A model generated the notes under the pieces. The model was not told the DNA's origin, did no database searches, and was given only the letters and a program-made list of their open reading frames with translations. This document shows, piece after piece, positions 32,686 to 41,637 of a DNA stretch of 64,000 nucleotides; positions within the stretch are counted from its first letter, which is position 1, and each line of letters opens with the position of its first letter. Source of the stretch: Egaibacter danicus (lineage in GTDB: Bacteria; Pseudomonadota; Gammaproteobacteria; Burkholderiales; Burkholderiaceae_C); NCBI GenBank assembly GCA_016707075.1, contig JADJII010000001.1, positions 372,001 to 436,000 of the forward strand. Direction: 5' to 3'. Made by a program: the position numbers and the translations under genes.

Positions 32686-33831
32686 TCAGAGCTCTTCCAC
32701 GCGCCGCGCAGGGTAACTGTCCCATGCCTGACAGCCCGGACATTGCCAGAAATGCTGCTTGGCTTCAAAGCCACAAGCCGCGCAACGGTAACGCGTCAGC
32801 GGTTTGACGGCATGATCCAGCGCCCGTTGCACCTGTGGGTGAAACTGCTCGTGCTCGAGCTTTTCGCCTGCAATCCATTTGGCTGCCGCAACCAGCGAAG
32901 GCTCACGCTCCAGGTGACGAACGTACCAGTCACGTGCAGTGGCTGAGGGGCCCTGGCTGGCGGCTTCCAGCGTCACAATGCCGCCCAGAACATCCATGGA
33001 TGGCACGTGGGCATAGCTGGTCTTGAGCAAATCCAGAATGCGGTCCGTCTGATGAGTGGCGATGGCAGCGTCTGCCAGCGGGCCTGCGATCAGTGGCAGG
33101 GCGGCAGGTGATGCCGCTACGGCCTCTTCCAGTATGGCCAGAGCCTCGTTGGGCTGGCCTGTTGCGTGGAGCAGATGAGCCAGGTCCAGCCGGGGACGTG
33201 GGGCGGTAGGGGCAGTCTGCACGGCTTGACGCAGCAGTGCCTGCGCCTTGTCTGGCTGCTGGCTGGCGGCCTGTTCACACAGGTAGTGGGCCAGGCGACC
33301 GCTGAAGCTGCCATGATCGGAGTTCTCGAGTTTTTGCGCAACTTCGGCCGCGCGGGTCCAGTCACGCGAGCGCTCGTAGTTGGCCAGCAAGGCAAGGCGC
33401 GCCTGCGCCTCAAAACTGGTACCTTCCAGCTTGAGCAGTGCCTCTTCGGCCCGATCCAGCAGACCGGCTTTCAGATAGTCCATTGCCAGCGCATGTTGAG
33501 CCCGATGCCGGTCGGCTTTGCTCAGGTCACCCCGGGACAGCAGGTGCTCATGCACGCGCACGGCCCGTTCGTACTCGCCGCGACGCCGGAAAAGGTTGCC
33601 TAGTGCAAAGTGCAGTTCCGATGTGTCGGGGTCGCTTTGAACGGCCTCTATGAAGGCATCAATCGCCTGGTCTTGCTGCTCATTGAGAAGAAAATTCAGA
33701 CCTTTGAAATAGGCCTTCGGTGCTTGTCGGTTTTCTATGCGCAGCTGACGCAAATCCAGGCGGGAGGCCAGCCAGCCCAGGATGAAGGCGACGGGCAAAC
33801 CGAGCAATAGCCAGCTGATGTCAAAGACCAT
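32686..33831 (-). CDS. lapB: lipopolysaccharide assembly protein LapB
   Basis: LapB (YciM) is an inner-membrane TPR protein that controls LpxC turnover and LPS synthesis. The 381-residue protein has an N-terminal membrane helix (FDISWLLLGLPVAFILGWLA). TPR repeats follow from about residue 40 (KAYFKGLNFLLNEQQDQAID; LHFALGNLFRRRGEYERAVR), and the C-terminus is rubredoxin-like with two CxxC pairs (YRCAACGFEAKQHFWQCPGC). It overlaps lapA by 11 bases and ends the long minus-strand cluster. Confidence 0.94.
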   Translation of the reverse strand: MVFDISWLLLGLPVAFILGWLASRLDLRQLRIENRQAPKAYFKGLNFLLNEQQDQAIDAFIEAVQSDPDTSELHFALGNLFRRRGEYERAVRVHEHLLSRGDLSKADRHRAQHALAMDYLKAGLLDRAEEALLKLEGTSFEAQARLALLANYERSRDWTRAAEVAQKLENSDHGSFSGRLAHYLCEQAASQQPDKAQALLRQAVQTAPTAPRPRLDLAHLLHATGQPNEALAILEEAVAASPAALPLIAGPLADAAIATHQTDRILDLLKTSYAHVPSMDVLGGIVTLEAASQGPSATARDWYVRHLEREPSLVAAAKWIAGEKLEHEQFHPQVQRALDHAVKPLTRYRCAACGFEAKQHFWQCPGCQAWDSYPARRVEEL

Positions 33832-34120
33832 GATGCGGCGGCATGATCAAAGAGGAGTCCTGCGTGCTGTCGGGCGGTGCTTCGCGATAAGCCCTGGCTG
33901 CCCGACGGTTTTTCCACCACCGGGGCGCCATGCCCAGAATACCCACTGCCAAACCCGCAGCAAAGGCCGTCAGCACGACCAACACCAAAGGTGTGCGCCA
34001 CTGGGTGCCAAAGAAGAAGTGCACCGTCGCGTCTTGCTGGTTATTCAGTGCAAACGCAAAAAGGGCAAAAAAAATGGCTGCCTTAAGTAACCACTTAAGC
34101 AACCATACGAACTGTTTCAT
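33821..34120 (-). CDS. lapA: lipopolysaccharide assembly protein LapA-like
   Basis: The 99-residue protein has two membrane helices (LLKAAIFFALFAFALNN; LVLVVLTAFAAGLAVGILGM) with the conserved NNQQDATVHFFFG between them, the DUF1049/LapA pattern. The cytoplasmic tail is short and basic. It lies between ihfB and lapB, the standard location, and overlaps lapB. Confidence 0.92.
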   Translation of the reverse strand: MKQFVWLLKWLLKAAIFFALFAFALNNQQDATVHFFFGTQWRTPLVLVVLTAFAAGLAVGILGMAPRWWKNRRAARAYREAPPDSTQDSSLIMPPHHGL

Positions 34121-34163
34121 TTTTATCCCTCATGACGAGGCGATTCTAGCGAGTCAAATCAGA

Positions 34164-34475
34164 TCAGCTGCTTTTCTTGCCTTCGATCTCGGCAGTGCGT
34201 TCATCCACGGCTTCTCTCAGCGCCTTGCCGGGTTTGAAATGTGGCACCCGCTTTTCAGGGATGGCAACACTTTCACCATTGCGTGGGTTACGGCCCATGC
34301 GGGGTGGCCGGCGGTTGACTGAAAAACTCCCGAAGCCGCGAATCTCGATGCGATGACCACGCACCAGTGCATCGTTCATGGCGTCCAGAATCGCCTTGAC
34401 GGCAAATTCAGCGTCGCGATGGGTGAGTTGACCAAATCGGTTGGCCAGTTCTTCAACAAGGTCTGATCGTGTCAT
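34164..34475 (-). CDS. ihfB: integration host factor subunit beta
   Basis: IHF beta pairs with IHF alpha to bend DNA at specific sites. The 103-residue protein has MTRSDLVEELANRFGQLTHRDAE at the N-terminus, the RIEIRGFGSFSVNRRPPRMGRNPRNG DNA-contact arm, and FKPGKALRE. The start MTRSD at 34475 is preferred over an upstream one. It lies downstream of rpsA and a hairpin. IHF would also serve the sigma-54 promoter of glnA, as a general known role. Confidence 0.96.
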   Translation of the reverse strand: MTRSDLVEELANRFGQLTHRDAEFAVKAILDAMNDALVRGHRIEIRGFGSFSVNRRPPRMGRNPRNGESVAIPEKRVPHFKPGKALREAVDERTAEIEGKKSS

Positions 34476-34497
34476 GGCAGATGTGGCAGCTGGAATC

Positions 34498-34539
34498 AAA
34501 AGCGACCGGCGTGCAGGGCACGGTCGGTCGCTTTTTTTT
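34498..34539 (-). terminator. hairpin between rpsA and ihfB
   Basis: AGCGACCG (34501-34508) pairs with CGGTCGCT (34525-34532). On the rpsA strand the stem is followed by TTTT, on the other by eight T. It probably ends most rpsA transcripts, with readthrough or a separate promoter for ihfB. Confidence 0.65.
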
Positions 34540-34558
34540 CAACTGGTTAGTCGATCAA

Positions 34559-36238
34559 TCAGTTGTTATCGAGCTTGGCACGCAACAGGGCACCCAGGCT
34601 GGTGGTACCAGCGTTTTCACGGGCAGACTGTTGGCTCAGAGCCGCCATGGCCTCGCCCTGGTCAGCAGCGTCCTTGGCCTTGATGGACAACTGGATGTTG
34701 CGGGTCTTGCGATCCACATTGACCACCACAGCGGTCACTTCGTCGCCCTCTTTCAGCACGTTGCGAGCGTCTTCAACGCGGTCACGGCTGATTTCGGAAG
34801 CGCGCAGGTAGCCGATGATGTCTTCACCCAGGTCGATTTCAGCGCCCTTGGCATCCACGGTCTTGACCTTGCCGGTCACAACCTGGCCCTTGTCGTTGAT
34901 CGACACGAAGGTGGTGAAAGGATCGGAGTCCAGCTGCTTGATACCCAGGGAGATGCGCTCGCGGTCCACGTCCACAGCCAGCACCAGAGCCTCGACTTCC
35001 TGGCCCTTCTTGTATTCGCGCACAGCGGTTTCGCCGGGCTCATTCCAGGACAGGTCAGACAGGTGCACCAGGCCGTCAATGCCAGCAGCCAGACCGACGA
35101 ACACGCCGAAGTCGGTGATGGATTTGATCGGGCCCTTCACGCGGTCGCCGCGCTTGGTGTTCTGTGCGAACTCTTGCCATGGGTTGGCCTTGCACTGCTT
35201 CATGCCCAGGGAGATACGACGCTTGTCTTCGTCGATTTCCAGAACCATGACTTCGACTTCGTCACCCAGGGCAACGATCTTCGAAGGTGCAACGTTCTTG
35301 TTGGTCCAGTCCATTTCGGACACGTGCACCAGACCTTCGATGCCGGGTTCGAGTTCCACAAACGCGCCGTAGTCGGCGATGTTGGTGATCTTGCCGAACA
35401 TGCGGGTACCTTGGGGGTAGCGGCGGTTCACGCCCATCCATGGGTCGTCGCCCATCTGCTTCAGACCCAGGGAAACGCGGTTCTTCTCGGTGTCGAACTT
35501 CAGGATCTTGGCAGTGATCTCTTGACCCGCAGTCACCACTTCGGAAGGGTGACGGACACGGCGCCAGGCCATGTCGGTGATGTGCAGCAGGCCGTCGATA
35601 CCGCCCAAATCCACGAATGCGCCGTATTCGGTGATGTTCTTGACAACACCTTGAACTACGGAGCCTTCTTTGAGGTTTTGCATCAGCTTGGCGCGCTCTT
35701 CGCCCATGCTGGCTTCCACCACGGCGCGGCGTGACAACACGACGTTGTTGCGCTTGCGGTCGAGCTTGATAACCTTGAATTCCATCGTCTTGTTCTCATA
35801 CGGAGACAAGTCTTTGGTGGGACGGGTGTCAACCAGCGAGCCGGGCAGGAAGGCGCGGATGCCGTTGACCAGAACGGTCAGGCCGCCCTTGACCTTGCCG
35901 CTGGTGGTACCCGTGACAAACTCGCCGGATTCCAGAGATTTCTCCAGGGACATCCACGAAGCGAGACGCTTGGCGGTGTCGCGGCTGACGATGGTGTCGC
36001 CGTAGCCGTTTTCCATGGCGACGATGGCCACGGATACAAATTCACCTACTTGAACTTCGAGTTCGCCCTTGTCGCTTTTGAATTCGGACAATGGAACATA
36101 GGCTTCGGACTTGAGGCCGGCATTGACCACGACGAAGTTGTGTTCGATGCGAACGACTTCAGCGGTAACAACTTCGCCAATACGGGTTTCCGAGCGTTTT
36201 TGTGACTCTTCAAATAGGGCTGCGAAAGATTCTGACAT
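34559..36238 (-). CDS. rpsA: 30S ribosomal protein S1
   Basis: S1 binds mRNA and delivers it to the small subunit. From the ATG at 36238 (MSESFAALFEESQKRSETRIGEVV) it is 559 residues with six S1 domains. The first two are ribosome-binding (GEVVTAEVVRIEHNFVVVNAGLKSEAYVPL) and four are RNA-binding (GSVVQGVVKNITEYGAFVDLGGIDGLLHITD and similar). An upstream in-frame start would add an unconserved 23 residues. It follows aroA/cmk by 160 bases, with a hairpin in the leader. Confidence 0.97.
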   Translation of the reverse strand: MSESFAALFEESQKRSETRIGEVVTAEVVRIEHNFVVVNAGLKSEAYVPLSEFKSDKGELEVQVGEFVSVAIVAMENGYGDTIVSRDTAKRLASWMSLEKSLESGEFVTGTTSGKVKGGLTVLVNGIRAFLPGSLVDTRPTKDLSPYENKTMEFKVIKLDRKRNNVVLSRRAVVEASMGEERAKLMQNLKEGSVVQGVVKNITEYGAFVDLGGIDGLLHITDMAWRRVRHPSEVVTAGQEITAKILKFDTEKNRVSLGLKQMGDDPWMGVNRRYPQGTRMFGKITNIADYGAFVELEPGIEGLVHVSEMDWTNKNVAPSKIVALGDEVEVMVLEIDEDKRRISLGMKQCKANPWQEFAQNTKRGDRVKGPIKSITDFGVFVGLAAGIDGLVHLSDLSWNEPGETAVREYKKGQEVEALVLAVDVDRERISLGIKQLDSDPFTTFVSINDKGQVVTGKVKTVDAKGAEIDLGEDIIGYLRASEISRDRVEDARNVLKEGDEVTAVVVNVDRKTRNIQLSIKAKDAADQGEAMAALSQQSARENAGTTSLGALLRAKLDNN

Positions 36239-36348
36239 TTGTTTATGCGGGTTTAACCGCAGGTTAATTCGCGGTTTTGGCCGCGGGGTTTCGTTGTTGA
36301 ACCACACAACCGGTGCGCTTGATGCGCGAGTGGAGCTGTGTGGGCCGC

Positions 36349-36371
36349 GACAGGCGCCATGGACGCCTGTC
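36349..36371. promoter_or_regulatory. stem-loop in the aroA/cmk-rpsA intergenic region
   Basis: GACAGGCG and CGCCTGTC form a perfect 8-bp stem with a 7-base loop, 111 bases before the rpsA start. There is no T tract on the minus strand, so it may be a processing or leader-control element rather than a terminator. Confidence 0.4.
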
Positions 36372-36396
36372 TTTTAGCAGTTGCCCGGATCGGTCC

Positions 36397-38403
36397 TCAG
36401 ACCTGTCCGAATGGCTGCTTGTCCAGCCACCAGTCCAGCACGTCATTGACAGACTGTTCGACTGTCAAATCCGAGTTGTCCAGCAACCGGGCATCTTCTG
36501 CTGGCTTGAGAGGGGCTGTGATTCGGGATGAATCCCTAGCATCACGGGCTTCCAGGTCAGCGCGAAGAGATGCGAGTGTAACCGAAATTCCCTTTGAAAT
36601 CAACTGTTTATGGCGCCGCTCCGCCCGCCGGGCAGCACTGGCTGTCAAATAAACTTTCAGGGGAGAGTTGGGGAATATCACGGTGCCCATGTCGCGACCA
36701 TCGGCCACCAGGCCCGGAAGCCGGCGAAAACTGTGCTGCAGATCAATTAGAGCCAGGCGAACCTGGGGCAGGGCGGACACTTTGGAGGCATTCATGCCTG
36801 CCTCCTCGGTACGTATGGCATCGCTGACGTCCACGCCGTTCACCACGACCCGCCCGTCAGTAAACTGGATGGACAGGCTTTTCACCATGTCTGCTATGGC
36901 TTGTGCATGATCTGTGTCCAGCGCCAAATCTGCTTCGCCCGCGGCCCTGGCCGTGATGCGATAGAGCGAGCCGGAATCCAGAAAGTGGTAACCCAGCCGT
37001 TTGGCCAGTACCGCCGCCAGCGTGCCCTTGCCTGAAGCCGTGGGGCCGTCCACGCAGATCACCGGAATGGCCTCCACAGGGATTTTCACCACAGAGAACA
37101 GGGCCTCGAAGTAATCCGGGAAGGTCTTGGCGACACACTTGGGGTCCTGGATGCGAACCGGCAGTCCGCCCGGGTTAAAGGCGGCCAGCGAGAAACACAT
37201 GGCCACCCGATGGTCGTCATAGGTGTGGACGCTGGCTGCCCGCCATTGATGAATGGACACAGGTGGCGTGACGCAGATGTAGTCCGCGCCTTCTTCCACC
37301 GTGGCGCCAAACTTGCGCAGTTCGGTGGCCATGGCGGCTATGCGGTCGGTTTCTTTCACACGCCAGCTGGCGATGTTGCGCAGTGTGGTGGTGCCGTCGG
37401 CATATAACGCCATGACGGCCAGCGTCATCGCCGCATCGGGGATGTGGTTGCAGTCCAGGTCGATAGCCTTCAGCGGCCAGGTTCCGCGCCGGATGTGCAG
37501 CCAGTTGGGGCCGCTGTCAATCTGCGCCCCCATCATCTGCGCGGCTTCCATGAAACGGATGTCACCCTGAATCGAATCGGCTCCTACACCTTCAATTCGG
37601 ATGCCATTTTGACCTTCAGCGCGCGTCGCTATTGCACCGAGCGCTATGAAATAGCTAGCAGATGAGGCATCTGCTTCGACATGAATCTCGCCAGGTGACT
37701 GGAATTGGCAGCCTGCGGGGATGGTGAACCGCTGCCAACCGTCCCGCACTACGGCAATGCCAAAGCGCGCCAGCAGGTTCAGCGTGATTTCAATGTAAGG
37801 CCGCGAGATCAGCTCGCCCACCACCTCGATCACGATGTCTTTTTTGGCGACCAGTGGCAGCGCCATCAGCAGGGCTGTGAGGAACTGGCTGGACACATCG
37901 CCACGCACCTTCACCGGCGCATCCAGCTTCAACGCGGGTTCGCCAATGCACATCGGCGGGAAGCCGTCCACACCGAGGTAGGTGATGGCGCAACCCAGCT
38001 GGCGCAGCGCGTCCACCAGGTCTCCAATGGGCCGCTCGTGCATGCGCGGTACGCCGTGCAACTTGAAGTTGCCACCCAGCACTGCCAGCGTGGCCGTCAG
38101 GGGCCGAATCGCTGTGCCGGCATTGCCCATGAACAGGTCTGCCTCCCTGTTGGGGAGCTGGCCATCTAGCCCGTCAATGGCTACCGTGGTGCCGGTTTGC
38201 CGCACGCCGCAGCCGAGCTGGCGCAGGGCGTCGAGCATCACGCGGGTGTCGTCCGAATCCAGCAGGTCGTGCAGTGTTGTCGTGCCACGGCTCAAAGCTG
38301 CGAGCAACAACAGCCGGTTTGAAATGCTTTTGGAGCCCGGCAGCACCACCGTGCCTCCCGCGCTGGCCAGTGGCGGGATGTCAAGAAACTCGGTAGCGAA
38401 CAT
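36397..38403 (-). CDS. aroA-cmk: bifunctional EPSP synthase / cytidylate kinase
   Basis: One 668-residue frame holds AroA (residues 1-440: VVLPGSKSISNRLLLLAAL, GNAGTAIRPLTA, DHRVAMCFSLAA) and Cmk (from about 448: ICVDGPTASGKGTLAAVLAKR P-loop, DSGSLYR, VADGRDMGTVIFP). AroA makes 5-enolpyruvylshikimate 3-phosphate; Cmk phosphorylates CMP. The genes are adjacent and separate in many bacteria, so this is a true fusion without stop or frame change, known also in related genomes. Residues 249-268 (near SSASYFIALGAIATRAEGQNG) overlap a copy-H repeat signature. The start overlaps the tyrA stop by one base. Confidence 0.95.
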   Translation of the reverse strand: MFATEFLDIPPLASAGGTVVLPGSKSISNRLLLLAALSRGTTTLHDLLDSDDTRVMLDALRQLGCGVRQTGTTVAIDGLDGQLPNREADLFMGNAGTAIRPLTATLAVLGGNFKLHGVPRMHERPIGDLVDALRQLGCAITYLGVDGFPPMCIGEPALKLDAPVKVRGDVSSQFLTALLMALPLVAKKDIVIEVVGELISRPYIEITLNLLARFGIAVVRDGWQRFTIPAGCQFQSPGEIHVEADASSASYFIALGAIATRAEGQNGIRIEGVGADSIQGDIRFMEAAQMMGAQIDSGPNWLHIRRGTWPLKAIDLDCNHIPDAAMTLAVMALYADGTTTLRNIASWRVKETDRIAAMATELRKFGATVEEGADYICVTPPVSIHQWRAASVHTYDDHRVAMCFSLAAFNPGGLPVRIQDPKCVAKTFPDYFEALFSVVKIPVEAIPVICVDGPTASGKGTLAAVLAKRLGYHFLDSGSLYRITARAAGEADLALDTDHAQAIADMVKSLSIQFTDGRVVVNGVDVSDAIRTEEAGMNASKVSALPQVRLALIDLQHSFRRLPGLVADGRDMGTVIFPNSPLKVYLTASAARRAERRHKQLISKGISVTLASLRADLEARDARDSSRITAPLKPAEDARLLDNSDLTVEQSVNDVLDWWLDKQPFGQV
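37602..37659 (-). repeat. degenerate dispersed repeat, copy H, inside aroA
   Basis: On the aroA strand GCTA, ten bases, AGC, then a GCAATA in place of GCATAT, and a terminal AATGGCA match the consensus at unchanged length. Because SSASYF is conserved in AroA, part of the match may be coincidental. Confidence 0.45.
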
Positions 38404-39275
38404 TACTTTTGGTTTTTGGACATGGTCCAGTTGGCGCGGGTGAGGCTGGCCTGATCAATCATGCCTTCCAGCGCCTCACCATTTCCGCTGGAGATCATCA
38501 ATTCAAGCGCCTGCAGGCTGCGTTGAAATATTTTGGACTGGGCCAGCAACTCTTCGCGGTTGGAGATCATGATGTCACGCCACACGTGGGCATCGCTGGC
38601 CGCGATGCGGGTGAAATCGCGAAATCCGGGGCCGGCGAGAGACAGGTAGTCCTTGCCGTTCGGTTGTCCCGCAATGGCGTTCACCAGCGCAAATGAAATC
38701 AGGTGTGGCAGATGGCTCACAGCTGCAAACGCTGCGTCGTGGGCCTCTGGCGACATGGTGACGACCCGGCAACCCAGACCCGACCAGACATCAATGGCCT
38801 GCTGCACCTGGGCGGGCAGCGTGCGTTCGATCGGCGTGAGGATAACCTGCTTGCCGTGGTAAAGATCTGCGTCGGCATGTTCGACACCAGATACCTCGCG
38901 GCCAGCTATAGGGTGGGCGGGTACAAATGAACCGACGTGCTCGCGCAACGAACGTCGACCAGCATCAATCACATCGCGCTTGGTTGAACCGACATCCATG
39001 ATCAGCATCTTGGGCGTGACCAGATGACGAATGGCCTTGAACGTGGCTTCCGTTGCTGCCACAGGCACAGCGATCAGCACAATGTCAGCGCCGGATACGG
39101 CAAGCAGGGCAGAGGGAGCCTCCACGTCGATCACGCCCATCTGTCGTGCCCGCTCGGTGGTGGATGGTGATTTGCTGTAGCCCACGACCCGTTTGACCAA
39201 TCCCGCGCGCTTGAGGGCCAGCGCAAATGAGCCGCCCATCAGGCCGCAACCAATCAGCCCGAGTTGTTCAAACAT
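38403..39275 (-). CDS. tyrA: prephenate dehydrogenase
   Basis: TyrA oxidatively decarboxylates prephenate to 4-hydroxyphenylpyruvate for tyrosine. The 290-residue protein has the NAD-binding LGLIGCGLMGGSFALALKRAG at the N-terminus, MDVGSTKRDVIDA, and FVPAHPIAGREVSGVEHAD with the catalytic histidine. It is monofunctional, lacking chorismate mutase, which is supplied by pheA just upstream. The related histidinol-phosphate aminotransferase gene often found between pheA and tyrA in this order is absent here. Confidence 0.94.
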   Translation of the reverse strand: MFEQLGLIGCGLMGGSFALALKRAGLVKRVVGYSKSPSTTERARQMGVIDVEAPSALLAVSGADIVLIAVPVAATEATFKAIRHLVTPKMLIMDVGSTKRDVIDAGRRSLREHVGSFVPAHPIAGREVSGVEHADADLYHGKQVILTPIERTLPAQVQQAIDVWSGLGCRVVTMSPEAHDAAFAAVSHLPHLISFALVNAIAGQPNGKDYLSLAGPGFRDFTRIAASDAHVWRDIMISNREELLAQSKIFQRSLQALELMISSGNGEALEGMIDQASLTRANWTMSKNQK

Positions 39276-39302
39276 GCTGTTTCCTTGTTATGTCGAATTG
39301 CA

Positions 39303-40403
39303 TCAGTTGCCTACGGGGTAGGTTCCCAGTACCTTATAGAACGCGCACAGACTCTGCAACTCTTTCAGGGCGCTGGCTACATTGGGCTGGGAAGGGTGTC
39401 CCTGAATGTCGATGTAGAAGTAATACTCCCACTGACCGGTGCGGGCAGGCCGTGATTCGAATCGCGTCATGGATACGCCATGCGTCTTGAGTGGTACCAG
39501 CAGATCGTGAACGGCGCCCGGTTTGTTGGGCACCGACACAATGAGGCTGGTGCAGTCGTTATTGGATGGTGGCGGCGTGCCCAGCGTCTGTGGCAGGCAA
39601 ATGATGGCGAAGCGGGTACGGTTGTAGGCGTCATCCTGGATGGCGTGGGCTGCGATGTGCAGGCCAAACTGGGTAGCGGCGCGCTCGCTGGCAAGTCCTG
39701 CCCAGGCCGGGTTGGTCGTCGCCAGACGGGCACCTTCCGCATTGCTGGACACCGGGCGGCGCTCGGCATGCGGCAGGTGTTTGGATAGCCAGGCCTGACA
39801 TTGGGCCAGCGCCAGCGGATGGGCCAACACCACTTCAATGCCTTCCAGCGAATTCTCCAGACGCAGCAGGTTATGCCGAACCAGCAGCGTGACTTCACCA
39901 ATGACATGGGTGGGCGAATGCAGGAACAGGTCCAGCGAACGCGTCACCACCCCTTCAGTCGAATTTTCAACACCGACGACGCCAAACTGCGCGCTGCCTG
40001 CGGCGGTGGCGTGGAAGACTTCGTCGAAGTTGGCGCAGTACGTCAGATCGGCTGCACCGCCGAAAAACTCGATGGCGGCCTGTTCGCAAAATGTGCCTGC
40101 TGGCCCCAACACGGCCACCCGCTGCGGCGCTTCCAGTGCCAGACAGGCGGACATGATTTCGCGCCAGATGGCCGCCACATGCGGATTCTTCAGCGGCCCG
40201 GGGTTGGCTTGCTGGATCTTGTCAATGACCTGCGCCACGCGGTCAGGCCGAAAAAAAGCCGTTCCTTCGCGTTTTTTGACCTCGCCGACCTGCTCGGCGA
40301 CCAGCGCGCGGCTGTTCAGCAGCGAGAGCAATTGCTGATCAATCGCGTCAATCTGGACGCGCAAATCAGCCAGATTCGGCAAGGGCGTGGCGGGGTTGGT
40401 CAT
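39303..40403 (-). CDS. pheA: bifunctional chorismate mutase / prephenate dehydratase
   Basis: This enzyme converts chorismate to phenylpyruvate. The 366-residue protein has an AroQ-type mutase (LADLRVQIDAIDQQLLSLLNSRA, residues 8-90). The dehydratase domain follows (VAVLGPAGTFCEQAAIEFFG; GVVGVENSTEGVVTRSLDL), and a C-terminal ACT domain carries the ESRP phenylalanine-binding motif (TRFESRPARTGQWEYYFYID). It follows serC by 18 bases. Confidence 0.96.
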   Translation of the reverse strand: MTNPATPLPNLADLRVQIDAIDQQLLSLLNSRALVAEQVGEVKKREGTAFFRPDRVAQVIDKIQQANPGPLKNPHVAAIWREIMSACLALEAPQRVAVLGPAGTFCEQAAIEFFGGAADLTYCANFDEVFHATAAGSAQFGVVGVENSTEGVVTRSLDLFLHSPTHVIGEVTLLVRHNLLRLENSLEGIEVVLAHPLALAQCQAWLSKHLPHAERRPVSSNAEGARLATTNPAWAGLASERAATQFGLHIAAHAIQDDAYNRTRFAIICLPQTLGTPPPSNNDCTSLIVSVPNKPGAVHDLLVPLKTHGVSMTRFESRPARTGQWEYYFYIDIQGHPSQPNVASALKELQSLCAFYKVLGTYPVGN

Positions 40404-40421
40404 GTATCAGTTTTGATTTGT

Positions 40422-41549
40422 TCAGGCTTGCGTTTGCTCGAAATCGCCCATGTAGGCTACCAGTGCCTGCACGCCTTCAAGCGGCATGGCGTTGTAGATG
40501 CTGGCCCGCATGCCACCAACGGATTTGTGCCCTTTGAGTTGCAGCAAGCCGCGAGCTTTGGCGCCAGCCAGGAATGCATCGTTTCGGGATTCGTTGCGAA
40601 GGTAGAAAGGCACGTTCATGCGTGAGCGGCAGTTTTTGTCCACCCGGTTTTCATACAGCTGCGACTGGTCAATGGCCTGATACAGCAGGTTTGCTTTGGA
40701 CAGGCTGCGCTGTTCCATGGCTGAGACGCCGCCCTGGCGCTTGAGCCATTGAAAAACCAGGCCCGCCATGTAGATGGCATAAGTGGGTGGCGTGTTGTAC
40801 ATCGACTGGTTGTCGGCAACGATTTTGTAATTGAAGGCGCTGGGACAAATGGCCAGTGCATGGCCCAACAGATCTTCACGCACCACCACCAGTGTCAGGC
40901 CGGCCGGCCCCAGGTTCTTCTGGGCGCCGCCAAAGGCCAGTCCGACGCGGCTCCAGTCCACCGGACGCGATGCCACGTGGGATGAAAAATCAATGACCAG
41001 TGCCGCATTTGAACCCAGCGCCTTGAGATCGGGCAGCGTTTGAAACTCGACACCGTGAATGGTTTCGTTGGTACAGACATGCACATAACTGGCGTTGTCG
41101 TGCAGCTGCCAGCCGGAGGCTGGCGGGATGCTGGTGAATTTGCCAGCCTCACCACTGGCTGCAACATGCGCCAGACCGTACTTGCCCGCTTCTTTGTACG
41201 ACTTGTCGCTCCAGCTGCCGGTCACCACGAAATCAATGGTGCCAGCCGTCCCTTGAGTTGCCCGCAGCGCGCTGAGGTTCATCGGCACGATGGCATTTTC
41301 AGCCAGTCCGCCGCCCTGCATGAACAGGATTTTGAAGTGGGCGGGAACGACCAGCAGCTCACGCAGATCGGCTTCGGCACGCTCGTAGATCGAAATGAAT
41401 TCCTTGCCGCGGTGGCTCATCTCCATCACGCCCATGCCGCTGCGCTGACCGTTCGCGTCCGGCCAGTCCAGCATCTCGGCGGCAGCCTGCGTCAGCACCT
41501 CAGGAGGCATGGCGGCCGGGCCGGCCGAGAAGTTGAAAGGGCGTTGCAT
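40422..41549 (-). CDS. serC: phosphoserine aminotransferase
   Basis: SerC is a PLP enzyme of serine and pyridoxal phosphate synthesis. The 375-residue protein starts MQRPFNFSAGPAAMPPEVL. It has MEMSHRGKEF and the PLP-lysine region AFGGAQKNLGPAGLTLVVV, and ends with GGMRASIYNAMPLEGVQALV. It lies between gyrA and pheA; copy D of the dispersed repeat separates it from gyrA, so transcription may restart there. Confidence 0.96.
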   Translation of the reverse strand: MQRPFNFSAGPAAMPPEVLTQAAAEMLDWPDANGQRSGMGVMEMSHRGKEFISIYERAEADLRELLVVPAHFKILFMQGGGLAENAIVPMNLSALRATQGTAGTIDFVVTGSWSDKSYKEAGKYGLAHVAASGEAGKFTSIPPASGWQLHDNASYVHVCTNETIHGVEFQTLPDLKALGSNAALVIDFSSHVASRPVDWSRVGLAFGGAQKNLGPAGLTLVVVREDLLGHALAICPSAFNYKIVADNQSMYNTPPTYAIYMAGLVFQWLKRQGGVSAMEQRSLSKANLLYQAIDQSQLYENRVDKNCRSRMNVPFYLRNESRNDAFLAGAKARGLLQLKGHKSVGGMRASIYNAMPLEGVQALVAYMGDFEQTQA

Positions 41550-41560
41550 CAGGCTTTTTA

Positions 41561-41620
41561 TGTATCAAATAGGGCCTTGGCCCTTTATTTATATGCGTAA
41601 GTAGCTATAGAAATAATAGC
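41561..41620 (-). repeat. dispersed repeat, copy D (reverse), between gyrA and serC
   Basis: On the minus strand it reads GCTATTATTTCTATAGC, then ACTTACGCATAT, then AGGGCCAAGGCCCT, which is a small hairpin. It is the only copy lying wholly outside genes, occupying most of the 88-base gap. Confidence 0.88.
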
Positions 41621-41637
41621 AATCAGATTCATGGCAA

